This document shows, piece by piece, positions 24,737-34,374 of a stretch of DNA of 64,000 nucleotides; the first letter of the stretch is position 1, and each line of letters opens with the position of its first letter. The translations under genes and the position numbers were made by a program. Source of the stretch: Echinicola salinicaeni (GTDB lineage: Bacteria; Bacteroidota; Bacteroidia; Cytophagales; Cyclobacteriaceae). Where the stretch lies: NCBI RefSeq assembly GCF_014280965.1, contig NZ_JACODZ010000006.1, positions 62,001 through 126,000 on the forward strand, given 5' to 3'. Under the pieces are notes generated by a model. That model was not told where the DNA came from and did no database searches. It saw nothing but the letters and a program-made list of their open reading frames with translations.

Positions 24737-26995
24737 TTAATACTTCACTTTAAACTTAATTCCACCATATAAATTCAATGGTGCGGCCGGCTGATAGTAG
24801 CGCCCCCCAAAGGCATTAAGATCATTCCCCAAACTATATTGCTCATCCAGTATATTTTCGGCCCCAAAATAGAGCTCCAAATCATATAGACTGCCCAAGC
24901 TTTTCCTCCATCCCATACGGGCACTCAATAAATTATAGCTGTCCTGAAAAACAGTATTAGCATCATTCAGCGGAATTTCATCTACAAACTGATGGGTAAT
25001 ATTAAGATATAGCCCAGCCCTAGTTTTTAGGTTAATTTGATTAGCCAAATTATTTGGGGCCACTCCTGTTAGTTTATTTCCAGAATAGACTTCACCATCA
25101 TCCACATAATCTTTAAACCTAAAGTGATAAAAAGAGTAAGCATGTACCAAAGCTATTTCCTGAAGCCAAGACAAACCATTTCTATACAGATCATAGTCCA
25201 ATTGGGCCTCTAATCCCTTTTGGTTCGTTGCCCCTGCATTTTGAAAAAGTACCACTCCTTGTTCGTTGGTATAGGTGGTAATGGTTTCGTCTAACTTGAA
25301 ATAAAATGTACTTATATCAATATTGAACCTATCCTCCCAATAATTAGCTCTATAGCCTATTTCATAGTTCATTCCTCTCTCAGCCTCCAAATCTAGATTG
25401 ATCGTGCCTTCATTGGTCCTCACCTCATCAATCGTTGGTGGTGAAAAGCCTGAACTTATACTTCCAAAGATAGAGGAATGATCATTTAATTTACCTGAAA
25501 GTGCTAACCTTGGCACCCATACTGGATCAAATGTCCTCTCCACCGCATAGGGCGCTCCAGCAGATGCATCAATGGTCCTATTGATATCAAACTTGGAGAA
25601 ATTTTCGCTTAACCCCAGGGTCATTCGGATAGCTTCTGTCCAATTTACTTCAAACTGCTGAAATAAAAACGCTTGCGTCGTGATCAAATCGTCACTAAAC
25701 CGAATAGTATCTGCTTGTCCTCCACGATTCCCAAAGTTTTGTGCGCTGGTATTGGAAAATTGATACTCTCCACCAACAATAACTTTCACTGGAAAACCAG
25801 CCCACTGATCATCCAAGCTAAATTTGGTCCTTCCTCCATAACCATACTGCGTTTCCTTTTTATAATCCAGATTGAAAGGATTTTCAAAATCTGTTGTTTG
25901 AACATAAAAGGAAGTATGGTTATTCCATTGATCATTGAAATCATAATCATGAACAAAAGTACCGTACAAGGTTTTTTGGGCAATTGAGGCATTCTGGGCA
26001 GCAGAACCAGGCCTGGCCTGCTGTGGGTTTTCTGCCAGTTGATCGGCATTTAAGCCACCGGGAATTTGATAGTTAAGATCTGAATACAATAACTCTGTAG
26101 AAACAGTTTGCTTATCGGATGGAAAAAAATTAGCTCCCATCTGAAGGACTTTTCTATCCAATGCACTATGGTCCCTGTATCCATCTGATTTTTGTTGAAC
26201 ATAATTAGCATGCACACTACCCTGCGCTATCTTTTGCTGTATCGCCAAACCATATTTTACCAATCCGTAATCACCAATTCCTAGGTCCAATTGTACACGA
26301 TTTTCATTTATTGGCTTGGAAGTAAAACTGATCACCCCACCGTTGCCTGCTCCGTAGATGCTTCCTGCTGGACCTTTAATAATATCAGCCTTCTTTACAT
26401 TATTCAAATCCAATAAATTCAGGGCGGTAGTACCATCAGGAGAAGTAAAAGGAATACCATTCCAATACACTTTTACATTTCTTACTCCAAAAGGAGCTCT
26501 TAATGAACTGCCCCTAATGGAAACCCTATAGCTTCCTTGCGCCCTCTCTTCCAATCGAATTCCCGACTTGGTATTAAAGGCTGATACCAAAGAAGTCTCA
26601 TTGAAGCGATAAAACTCCTCTTCATCTATATGGCTTACCGCAGCAGACTGTTCCATAAGCGATCTTGAAGAACCAAAAGTAGCAACTAACACCTCCGATA
26701 AACTATTGGTTTTCCGTTCCAATAAAATGGTTCTGTTTTCATCGGGATCGATTTTCATCCATAAATCATTATAAGAAATATGTGAAAATGAGACCTCCTC
26801 AACTTTTTGAATACCCAAAATCACTTGACCTTGCTCATCGGAAATTTCTTTATTCTGAGAATTGATCTTAACCAAAACGGCTGGAATCGGCTCTTGGGTC
26901 TCTGCATCCAAAATGGTCAAAACTGTTTGTCCCAAAATCAAATTGGGCAGAAGGCCAATAAAAATGGCCAATAGAATGGTAAACTTTAAATTCAT
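24737..26995 (-). CDS. TonB-dependent outer-membrane receptor (FecA/siderophore-type)
   Basis: A 752-residue outer-membrane transporter. A signal peptide (1-22) is followed by a carboxypeptidase-regulatory-like domain (23-95), the plug (about 105-225, with YRVSIRGSSLRAPFGVRNVKVY and IIKGPAGSIYGAGNGGVISF) and a 22-strand beta-barrel. The C-terminal NILDEQYSLGNDLNAFGGR and closing aromatic KVKY are typical. Resemblance to siderophore/ferric citrate receptors suggests iron import, but no regulator or ABC system is adjacent, so the substrate is not fixed. It is unlike SusC because no SusD gene is next to it. Confidence 0.9.
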   Translation of the reverse strand: MNLKFTILLAIFIGLLPNLILGQTVLTILDAETQEPIPAVLVKINSQNKEISDEQGQVILGIQKVEEVSFSHISYNDLWMKIDPDENRTILLERKTNSLSEVLVATFGSSRSLMEQSAAVSHIDEEEFYRFNETSLVSAFNTKSGIRLEERAQGSYRVSIRGSSLRAPFGVRNVKVYWNGIPFTSPDGTTALNLLDLNNVKKADIIKGPAGSIYGAGNGGVISFTSKPINENRVQLDLGIGDYGLVKYGLAIQQKIAQGSVHANYVQQKSDGYRDHSALDRKVLQMGANFFPSDKQTVSTELLYSDLNYQIPGGLNADQLAENPQQARPGSAAQNASIAQKTLYGTFVHDYDFNDQWNNHTSFYVQTTDFENPFNLDYKKETQYGYGGRTKFSLDDQWAGFPVKVIVGGEYQFSNTSAQNFGNRGGQADTIRFSDDLITTQAFLFQQFEVNWTEAIRMTLGLSENFSKFDINRTIDASAGAPYAVERTFDPVWVPRLALSGKLNDHSSIFGSISSGFSPPTIDEVRTNEGTINLDLEAERGMNYEIGYRANYWEDRFNIDISTFYFKLDETITTYTNEQGVVLFQNAGATNQKGLEAQLDYDLYRNGLSWLQEIALVHAYSFYHFRFKDYVDDGEVYSGNKLTGVAPNNLANQINLKTRAGLYLNITHQFVDEIPLNDANTVFQDSYNLLSARMGWRKSLGSLYDLELYFGAENILDEQYSLGNDLNAFGGRYYQPAAPLNLYGGIKFKVKY

Positions 26996-27279
26996 TTGCC
27001 AAAAATAAGGATTAATATCCTTTGAGAAAGAAAAATTGAAAGACCTTTATGATCTATGGTACTTAAGATCTGCATTGAAAAAATATAATTAATCTTACAA
27101 TTTATAAATCTTTTCACCTAATAAAATAAAACGATTCAATTTACATAAACTTAAAAATACCTTGCCAATACTAATACAATTTTGACACTTTTTATGAGAG
27201 ATTATGTATATAAAGTTAAAATTTATAAAAATAAGACACTATTAATTATATTAAGGCCTCGTTATAACCCTCCTTATCA
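26996..27279. other. Divergent regulatory region between TonB receptor and fucosidase
   Basis: A 284-bp, strongly AT-rich gap between divergent starts. No ORF or strong stem is seen; it should hold promoters for both genes. Confidence 0.4.
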
Positions 27280-29340
27280 ATGATAAAAAATTTAGCATTT
27301 CTATTATTACTTATTATGGTGGCCTGTCAAACTGAACCGGTATCGCCACCTGCACCTGTAGCACCCACACCTTCTGAGCGACAATTAGCTTGGCAGGACA
27401 TGGAATATTACGCCTTTGTTCACTTTAATATGAACACCTTTACCAATATAGAGTGGGGAATGGGCGGTGAATCCCCTGATACATTTAATCCCACTGAATT
27501 GGATTGCCGACAATGGGCCAAAGTAGCCAAAGAAGCAGGCATGAAAGGTATCATCATTACGGCGAAGCACCATGATGGATTTTGCCTCTGGCCTACAGAA
27601 ACTACTGACCATTCTGTAAAAAGCTCCTCTTGGAAAGATGGAAAAGGGGATGTCCTCAAAGAGCTTTCTGAGGCTTGTAAAGAGTATGGATTGAAATTTG
27701 GCGTATATCTTTCCCCTTGGGACAGGAATAACGAGCATTATGGTACTCCAGAATATATAGAAATCTTCAGAGCTCAGCTAAAAGAATTATTGACCAATTA
27801 TGGTGATGTTTTCGAAGTATGGTTTGATGGTGCCAATGGAGGCACCGGATACTATGGCGGCGCCAATGAAGAAAGAAAAGTAGATAAAAAGACTTACTAT
27901 GACTGGGAAAACACCTATAAGATCATCCGCGAACTTCAACCAAATGCTGTAATTTTCAGTGATGCAGGTCCTGACGTCCGCTGGGTAGGCAATGAAAGCG
28001 GTCACGCCTATAAAACGACATGGTCCAACTTATTGCGTGACGAAATATATGGAGGTATGCCCAATTATCACACCGAATATGCAGATGGACAAGAAAATGG
28101 TACCCATTGGGTGCCTGCAGAAGTGGATGTATCCATTCGACCAGGTTGGTATTACCATGAATATGAAGACCACAAGGTAAAATCACTTCCTACACTTTTG
28201 GATATATATTATGAAAGCATTGGCCGTAATGGCTCACTTTTATTGAATTTCCCTGTGGATAAAAGAGGCCTGATTCATGAGAATGACGTCGAGCAGGTAT
28301 TGAAATTAGCCGATAAAATAAAAGAAGATTTTGCTAAAGACCTAGCTGCTAATGCAGGCAGCATCGAGGCCTCCGAAAGCAGAGGAAATGGTTATGAAGC
28401 GGAAAATGCAATAGATGAAAACCCTGAAACTTATTGGGCGACTAATGATGGAGTAATCGAAGCATCATTAACCATCAATTTTGATGGACCTACTACTTTT
28501 AACCGTTTCTTGGCACAAGAATATATTACCTTAGGACAAAGAGTGAAAGCTTTTACGGTTGAAGCCCAAACTGAAAATGGATGGGAAGAAATCGCTTCGG
28601 AAACCACTATTGGCTATAAAAGGATATTGAGATTCCCTGATGTGACTGCCAATGCGGTAAGATTTACTATCAAAGATGCCAAGGCTAGTCCGACTATCTC
28701 AAAAGTGGCCGTCTATAATGCACCGAAGGTAGTCTTAGCTCCTGAAATCAAAAGAACCATCGCTGGAAAAGTGAGTTTAGAGGTTCCTGACGAAGGTGTG
28801 GACATCTATTATACCACAGATGGAAGTCAACCCGATCAGAATTCAACCAAATATGAAGGTGAATTTGATGTCAAAACGCCACAAATCATTCAGGCTATTG
28901 CATTGGACAAAGCTACAGGAAAGGTAAGTGAAGTAAGCAGAAGAGATTTGGACCTAGCCAAAACCAACTGGAAAGTAGTAAATGGAGGAGAAAAAGCTGA
29001 ACAAGCCATTGACGAAAACATTCACTCCAACTATGTCAGCAAAAGCAACGAAATTATAATCGATCTTGGAACGGAGGTGAATTTGAAAGGATTTACCTAT
29101 ATGCCTATGCAAAACCGCTATATGTCAGGGGTGATCCAGCATTATAATTTTGCGGTAAGTACAGATGGAAAAAGCTGGAAGACGGTAAGTTCTGGGGAAT
29201 TTGGCAATATCGCCAATAGCCCAATTGAGCAAAAAATAAGCTTTGGTACGGTGCCTGCTAAATTTATCAAATTAAAAGCTACCAAAACCCTAGATGGAAA
29301 GGATGCTTCCTTCGCGGAAATTGGTACCATTTCTGAATAG
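27280..29340 (+). CDS. GH29 alpha-L-fucosidase lipoprotein with two F5/8-type C domains
   Basis: A 686-residue lipoprotein (lipobox LIMVAC, Cys16). The GH29 catalytic barrel spans about 33-350, with KHHDGFCLWPTETTDHS and the nucleophile Asp183 in FEVWFDGANGG. It is followed by an F5/8 type C (CBM32-like) domain (about 365-475), a chitobiase/beta-hexosaminidase C-terminal-type domain (about 480-555, IYYTTDGSQPDQNSTKYEG), and a second F5/8 C-like domain (about 565-686). It should release terminal alpha-L-fucose from fucosylated glycans or algal oligosaccharides at the cell surface. It is a single gene with a hairpin after the stop. Confidence 0.93.
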   Translation: MIKNLAFLLLLIMVACQTEPVSPPAPVAPTPSERQLAWQDMEYYAFVHFNMNTFTNIEWGMGGESPDTFNPTELDCRQWAKVAKEAGMKGIIITAKHHDGFCLWPTETTDHSVKSSSWKDGKGDVLKELSEACKEYGLKFGVYLSPWDRNNEHYGTPEYIEIFRAQLKELLTNYGDVFEVWFDGANGGTGYYGGANEERKVDKKTYYDWENTYKIIRELQPNAVIFSDAGPDVRWVGNESGHAYKTTWSNLLRDEIYGGMPNYHTEYADGQENGTHWVPAEVDVSIRPGWYYHEYEDHKVKSLPTLLDIYYESIGRNGSLLLNFPVDKRGLIHENDVEQVLKLADKIKEDFAKDLAANAGSIEASESRGNGYEAENAIDENPETYWATNDGVIEASLTINFDGPTTFNRFLAQEYITLGQRVKAFTVEAQTENGWEEIASETTIGYKRILRFPDVTANAVRFTIKDAKASPTISKVAVYNAPKVVLAPEIKRTIAGKVSLEVPDEGVDIYYTTDGSQPDQNSTKYEGEFDVKTPQIIQAIALDKATGKVSEVSRRDLDLAKTNWKVVNGGEKAEQAIDENIHSNYVSKSNEIIIDLGTEVNLKGFTYMPMQNRYMSGVIQHYNFAVSTDGKSWKTVSSGEFGNIANSPIEQKISFGTVPAKFIKLKATKTLDGKDASFAEIGTISE

Positions 29341-29350
29341 AAAATAAAAT

Positions 29351-29420
29351 AAAGAGGCTGCCTCAAATCATGGATTTTTCCTAAAGTCGATATGACAAAA
29401 TCTGAGACAGCCTCTTTTCT
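29351..29420. terminator. Long-loop inverted repeat between fucosidase and DUF4440 genes
   Basis: Arms AAAGAGGCTGCCTCA (29351-29365) and TGAGACAGCCTCTTT (29403-29417) pair with one mismatch around a 37-base loop, followed by a T-rich tract. It sits between convergent genes and can terminate both. The GAGGCTGnCTCA ends also resemble terminal inverted repeats of small transposon relics, and a GAGGCTGTCTTAAA string recurs at 47191. Confidence 0.7.
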
Positions 29421-29435
29421 ATTTTTTTTAAACCA

Positions 29436-29918
29436 TTAATGCCCTGGCATGGGCTCATTGGAATTGCCCATATCAGCAGCAACCTTCCAAGTTCCATCCG
29501 CCTGTTTTTTCCACACGGTTAAATACTTTCCATTCTCTACCATTGACATCCCTGTAGAGTCCTCCATAGTCATACTATAAGTTCCAATGGTATATCCCAA
29601 ATCACCAGAATTAGCGACCTCCACATGACTTGGCACCCATTCTATGCTAAAGCCCTCTTCACTAAGCGGACCTTCCATATTTGCCCTTATTTCATCCACT
29701 CCATTAAAAGCAGGTGCATTGGACATTAACATTACCGCATCATTCTCAAAGAAACCAATAAACGCATCAAAATCCTTGACAGATGCTGACCAATCCAAAT
29801 CAGCTTGCCTTAAGGAATTTTCAGCCTCCATTTTCATTTCTTCTTTGGTCTCTTCAGGAGCACCGCAAGAAAAGAACAGCAAAATGACAATTAATAAGAT
29901 ATTTGATAAACCCTTCAT
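29436..29918 (-). CDS. NTF2-like (DUF4440 / SnoaL-type) lipoprotein
   Basis: A 160-residue lipoprotein (lipobox LLFFSC, lipid-anchored Cys18) with an NTF2-like cone fold: an N-terminal helix region (ENSLRQADLDWSASVKDFDAFIGFFENDAV), then the beta-sheet containing YTIGTYSMTMEDSTG and YLTVWKKQADGTWKVAADM. The DUF4440 family resembles ketosteroid isomerases but usually has no assigned reaction. It is expected on the periplasmic face of a membrane and is monocistronic. Confidence 0.82.
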   Translation of the reverse strand: MKGLSNILLIVILLFFSCGAPEETKEEMKMEAENSLRQADLDWSASVKDFDAFIGFFENDAVMLMSNAPAFNGVDEIRANMEGPLSEEGFSIEWVPSHVEVANSGDLGYTIGTYSMTMEDSTGMSMVENGKYLTVWKKQADGTWKVAADMGNSNEPMPGH

Positions 29919-30236
29919 AACAATCAGTTAAAGGTTAAAAATTGTATCCTATATTGGGTAGGAACGACCTATTCCCTACCAAAGACAAAGGCCTTCACTC
30001 AAGTGAATGATGAAATTAGATTGGCCTATTGTACCTAATAGCCCTAAATACGCTGATATAAATTTACAAAAAATTAGGTTTATCACAGCAAACTAAACAA
30101 ACATAAACAATTGACAGTTAAACTATTACAAAACAAAACGGCACATTAATTAAATGCGTCTCATAAGTATTAGATCACATTGGTCCATCTAATAAGTTTT
30201 GAATCATAAAAACTCCTTCTTTTTGAAAAAGGAAAA
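29919..30236. other. Intergenic region upstream of the DUF4440 gene and downstream of recG
   Basis: About 318 bases with no supported ORF. A small stem (GGTAGG / CCTACC, about 29958-29980) lies near the DUF4440 start, and AAGGAGTTTTT-type sequence near 30210-30235 may terminate recG on the minus strand. Confidence 0.35.
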
Positions 30237-32330
30237 CTAACTTATCCTACTCCAGTTGACTGCATGCTTTTTCTGGCTCTTGACCTGCCTTAGCACCATA
30301 GCATTCTTTGGTAATCTTAAGTCAGCATCCTCTTGAATCAATTGCTGCGCCGCATCTCGGGCCATAGTCAAAATAGGAGCATCTTTGCTCAAATCTGCGA
30401 TCAGCAAATCCGCCACACCACTTTGTTGGGTCCCCATCAAATCACCAGGGCCTCGTAATTTGAGGTCAACATCAGCAATTTCAAATCCATTATTGGTTCT
30501 CACCATGGTATCCAGCCTCACTCGACTATCTTTGGAAAGCTCGTATTTGCTCATCAAAACACAATAGGACTGCTCGGCCCCTCTACCCACTCGCCCCCTT
30601 AACTGATGCAACTGGGAAAGCCCAAACCTTTCTGCATTCTCAATGACCATCACAGAGGCATTCGGAACATTCACCCCCACTTCGATAACGGTTGTGGCCA
30701 CCATGATCTTGGTTTCCCCCTTCACAAAACGCTGCATCTCGAATTCTTTATCTGCCGCCTTCATATTCCCATGAACTATGCTGACTGGATATTGGGGAAA
30801 GGCACGACAAATACTCTCGTATCCGTCCATCAAGCTTTTGAGATCCAACTTTTCGGATTCATCAATCAGGGGATATACCACATAAATCTGCCTGCCCAGC
30901 TCTATCTCCTTTTTCATAAAACCAAAAACCTTCAACCGATCTTTATCAAAGCGGTGAACGGTCTGTATAGGCTTTCTCCCTGCTGGCATCTCATCAATTA
31001 CTGAAATATCCAAATCTCCATACAGGGTCATCGCCAAGGTCCGTGGAATAGGTGTAGCTGTCATCACCAATACATGAGGGTAGAAATGCTTATTCTTGGC
31101 CCAAAGTTTTGCCCTTTGGGCCACACCAAATCGATGCTGCTCATCCACTATCGCCAGGCCCAAGTTATGGAACTGGACCACATCCTCCAGCAAAGCATGG
31201 GTACCAATAAGAATATGCAATTGCCCATTTAAAAGGTCTGCATGAATTCGTTTCCTTGCAGATTTCTTCGTGGAGCCAGTCAACAGATCAATTCGTAAAC
31301 CCATCATTTCGGCATATTCCCTCAATCCTTCAAAATGTTGGGTAGCCAAAATTTCCGTCGGAGCCATCAAACAGGTTTGTGTTCCAGAACTGATGGCTAT
31401 CAAGGCACAAATAAAGGCCACCATGGTCTTTCCACTTCCCACATCTCCTTGAATTAATCTATTCATTTGCTTCCCAGAACGCATATCTGCAAAAGATTCT
31501 TTGATCACACGCTTTTGCGCATTGGTCAACTCAAATGGCAAATGCTCTGTGTAAAACTGTCCCACCAAATCAGTCTTCCCCAATACCTGTCCTTGGAACT
31601 TTTCGGTTCTGGTCAATTTTAACTTGAGCAGCCGCAGCTGCACAAAGAAAAACTCTTCAAACTTAAGGCGGTACCTGGCCCTTTTAAGACGTTCAGGCTC
31701 ATCAGGAAAGTGAATCTGTTTGATCGCATCTTTTTTGGGCATTAGATTAAACCGCTGCATCACCTCTTGAGGCAGGGTTTCCTGTATCTGAGGATAGGCA
31801 TTCTGGACCAATACATCCATTATCCTGGAAATCCCCTTGCTGTCCAAATACCTGGCCCTAAGTTTCTCTGTAGTTGGATAAACAGGTTGGAAAAAACTCT
31901 TTTCTTCTTGAGCAGCTGTAAGCGGTTCCATCTCGGGATGGGCGATGCTGAACTTCCTACCATATTGGTTGGGCTTACCAAAGAAAATAAAAGTAGCACC
32001 AGGAATCAGTTTTTTCGCCACCCATTGGATACCTTTAAACCAAGTCAGCTCCATCTCCCCTGTTTCATCCTCTATATAAGCAACCAAGCGTTTTTTACGG
32101 GCAATGCCTACAGTTTCAACTCTTCGGATTTTACCAATTACTTGAACGTGCTCAAGATTTCCGTTGATCTGATTGATCTTATAGAATTTAGTGCGATCCT
32201 CATAGCGGAAAGGATAGTGCTGAAGGAGCTCACCAAAAGTAAATATATCAAGCTCCTTATTAATTAAGGCTGCTTTTTGTGGGCCTACACCCTTTAGAAA
32301 CTCAATTTTTGTATCAAAGAATCCCGGCAA
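30237..32330 (-). CDS. recG: ATP-dependent DNA helicase RecG
   Basis: A 697-residue branch-migrating helicase acting on stalled forks and Holliday junctions. An OB-fold wedge domain (about 60-150), the Walker A motif GDVGSGKTMVA, the DEQHRFG box, TATPIPRTLAMTLYGD and the helicase motif VIEVGVNVPNASVMVIENAERFG are all present. The C-terminal LRGPGDLMGTQQSG and PILTMARDAAQ segments are typical of RecG. Complete and of standard length. Confidence 0.97.
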   Translation of the reverse strand: MPGFFDTKIEFLKGVGPQKAALINKELDIFTFGELLQHYPFRYEDRTKFYKINQINGNLEHVQVIGKIRRVETVGIARKKRLVAYIEDETGEMELTWFKGIQWVAKKLIPGATFIFFGKPNQYGRKFSIAHPEMEPLTAAQEEKSFFQPVYPTTEKLRARYLDSKGISRIMDVLVQNAYPQIQETLPQEVMQRFNLMPKKDAIKQIHFPDEPERLKRARYRLKFEEFFFVQLRLLKLKLTRTEKFQGQVLGKTDLVGQFYTEHLPFELTNAQKRVIKESFADMRSGKQMNRLIQGDVGSGKTMVAFICALIAISSGTQTCLMAPTEILATQHFEGLREYAEMMGLRIDLLTGSTKKSARKRIHADLLNGQLHILIGTHALLEDVVQFHNLGLAIVDEQHRFGVAQRAKLWAKNKHFYPHVLVMTATPIPRTLAMTLYGDLDISVIDEMPAGRKPIQTVHRFDKDRLKVFGFMKKEIELGRQIYVVYPLIDESEKLDLKSLMDGYESICRAFPQYPVSIVHGNMKAADKEFEMQRFVKGETKIMVATTVIEVGVNVPNASVMVIENAERFGLSQLHQLRGRVGRGAEQSYCVLMSKYELSKDSRVRLDTMVRTNNGFEIADVDLKLRGPGDLMGTQQSGVADLLIADLSKDAPILTMARDAAQQLIQEDADLRLPKNAMVLRQVKSQKKHAVNWSRIS

Positions 32331-32496
32331 TTTCCTGCTTTCTTGGTGGTCAATTCAAACTCGGCCACAAATTAATTTTTAATACCGTGAAAAGCTATTG
32401 CTGCTTAATAATATTGCTTCGCGAAGTTGGAGCTGTGACAGCAATCGTCCTAATCATTCTCCGCTCTCAGACTCGACAAACCAACAATTTATTGGA

Positions 32497-33666
32497 TTAG
32501 CTTTTTCCTTTCCACAAGAAAGACAAACCTATAGCAGGTCCCACAGCAAGTACGATAAAAAGATAATGGGCATCGACAGAAGTCCTAAAATAATTCAATA
32601 GCTGAATACTGAAAATTGTCAACGCAAACCCCAAACTGTTAACAATGGTCAATGCCGTTCCTTTAAAATCCACTGGAGCATTTTGCGCGACCATGGTAGA
32701 AAACAAAGGTGAATCTGCCACCACTGCTAAGCCCCAAAGCAAAAGGAATATAATGAGTAGAACGGGAGAAGGCTGAAGAAAAATCAGAGGCGATACCAAA
32801 CAGCATAAGCCTGATATGGTCAGGGCCAATGAAGCTATCTTTTTGGCTCCTTGGTTGATAGAAAGATAGCCAGCTATAATACAACCCACGCTGCCCATTC
32901 CGATTATTAGGAAAGACCATAATGAAATATCCAAATGAACATGAGGATGGAAGGTGCCATAACTGATCAATATAAAGGGAACAAATGCCCAAAAAGCATA
33001 CAACTCCCACATATGTCCAAAATATCCGATCGCTGCAGTGCTGAACTCCCTAATTCGAAACACTTTAAAAATAGCTGATAAATCAAGACCAGCCGCTGCT
33101 TTCCTGTATGGTCCATCAGGCACAAACTGCCCAATCAAAAAACCTCCTAAAACGGCTAAACCTGAAATAAAAACAATCACATAAACCCAAGAAAGATCAC
33201 CTATAAATGCCTGAAGAAAATGGGGAAAAGCTGTTCCCAAAACCAACGCACCAACCAAAAAGCCTAAAGACTTACCCAAACCATGTTCATAATAATCAGC
33301 AGCAATCTTCATTCCCACTGGATAAATCCCAGCCAAACAGAAACCAGCCAAAAAACGCATCACCACTAAGCTTGCTAAAGTATTCTCGGGCCATACCAGG
33401 CCCAAATTAAAAAGTCCTCCCAATATAGCACAAAACAAAAACACCCTGGAGGGTGAAAAGCGGTCTGCAACACTCAAAAATGCAAATACCAAAGTACCAA
33501 AAATAAACCCCAACTGAACAGCTGAGGTAAGATGGCCCAAGGCAGTACTGCTAAGGTCAAAACTTTCCAAAAGGTTTCCCATCACGGCATTGCTGGCAAA
33601 CCAAATGGAAGTACAGCAAAACTGGCTGAATACTATCAGTGGAAGAATTCTTTTAGCAGGCTTCAT
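32497..33666 (-). CDS. MFS transporter
   Basis: A 389-residue (from ATG 33666) major facilitator with about 12 membrane helices. The open frame extends to 33807 but the first 47 codons overlap the upstream TfoX gene and look non-coding; MKPAKRILPLIVFSQFCCTS is the natural start. Motif A-like FLSVADRFSPSRVF follows TM2. The substrate is unknown; it resembles uncharacterised transporters sometimes annotated as nitrate/nitrite or drug carriers. It starts 46 bases after the TfoX-domain gene and probably shares its transcript. Confidence 0.85.
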   Translation of the reverse strand: MKPAKRILPLIVFSQFCCTSIWFASNAVMGNLLESFDLSSTALGHLTSAVQLGFIFGTLVFAFLSVADRFSPSRVFLFCAILGGLFNLGLVWPENTLASLVVMRFLAGFCLAGIYPVGMKIAADYYEHGLGKSLGFLVGALVLGTAFPHFLQAFIGDLSWVYVIVFISGLAVLGGFLIGQFVPDGPYRKAAAGLDLSAIFKVFRIREFSTAAIGYFGHMWELYAFWAFVPFILISYGTFHPHVHLDISLWSFLIIGMGSVGCIIAGYLSINQGAKKIASLALTISGLCCLVSPLIFLQPSPVLLIIFLLLWGLAVVADSPLFSTMVAQNAPVDFKGTALTIVNSLGFALTIFSIQLLNYFRTSVDAHYLFIVLAVGPAIGLSFLWKGKS

Positions 33667-33712
33667 AAAAAGAGGTGTAGGATTGTTAGAATGAAGTGAA
33701 TGACGAACAAAA

Positions 33713-34054
33713 CTATTTCTTTTTACTTGACTTTGCCTTAGGATTAAATTCCAGGCATTTTTCCACCCAATATTCCAATTGCGGCTCGGTGTCCACCACA
33801 TTCCCATCTATAAACACAAACCCCTTCATACTTCTACCAGTGAAATTCATCTCCATACATCCTGCCTGTTTGAGTGCCTCCTGATATTGATCTGGACCTA
33901 CTCTGGCCATGATGCGGTCCTCATGAACACCGATGCACATTTTACCATCGACCATAAAGCAAAGGCCTCCCATCATCTTCTTTGCTTCAAAAGGTTTGCC
34001 GGCATGCTGCAAAACATGCCCTATACGATCCGCTAAAAAGGTGTTGTATGCCAT
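33713..34054 (-). CDS. TfoX/Sxy N-terminal-domain protein
   Basis: A 113-residue protein matching the TfoX/Sxy N-terminal domain: KKMMGGLCFMVDGKMCIGV, MARVGPDQYQEAL and the MNFTGRSMKGFVFID segment. The C-terminal TfoX domain (competence regulator part) is absent, and it ends with a basic KAKSSKKK tail. Stand-alone N-domains are common in Bacteroidota with no known role; a competence function should not be assumed. It leads the pair with the MFS gene. Confidence 0.85.
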   Translation of the reverse strand: MAYNTFLADRIGHVLQHAGKPFEAKKMMGGLCFMVDGKMCIGVHEDRIMARVGPDQYQEALKQAGCMEMNFTGRSMKGFVFIDGNVVDTEPQLEYWVEKCLEFNPKAKSSKKK

Positions 34055-34212
34055 TACATTTTATTTTGCGTAGAATGTAATTTAAGCTTTTATATGGCTA
34101 AAATCAACAAATTATTGGTTTTATCGAAGGTGAAAGTTTGTGAATTGCTGGATTCCAAATACTTTATTTAATATTGAAAAGATCCATATGCTATCTAATT
34201 AACCTTATGATT

Positions 34213-34365
34213 TCATTCAAAAAAAGTTTTCGGATATTCTACCATTCCAGAGATATTTTGAAAAGAACCCTCATATAATTCAATGGCCATGACTTCATCG
34301 GGACAGTTATGGACATAGCTTTCCACTTGTTTTATAAGTTGGTTAATTTGATTTGCCTCCTTCAT
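34213..34365 (-). CDS. Small 50-residue hypothetical protein behind the MutS-like gene
   Basis: An ATG (34365) starts a 50-codon frame, stop at 34213-34215, beginning MKEANQINQLIKQVESYVHN and ending EYPKTFFE. The start follows a purine-rich AAAACTATG context nine bases after the MutS-like stop, so it is well placed for translational coupling. The sequence looks protein-like (an amphipathic helix, then CPDEVMAIELYEGSF) but matches no family I recognise. It is too short to be certain. Confidence 0.5.
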   Translation of the reverse strand: MKEANQINQLIKQVESYVHNCPDEVMAIELYEGSFQNISGMVEYPKTFFE

Positions 34366-34374
34366 AGTTTTCAA

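Noticed and set aside
24737-29340. TonB receptor and fucosidase as a polysaccharide utilisation locus
   Set aside because: No SusD homologue or regulator is present and the two genes are divergent; the receptor resembles siderophore types.
33667-33807. N-terminal extension of the MFS frame
   Set aside because: It overlaps the TfoX gene and lacks transporter features; ATG 33666 fits a normal MFS start.
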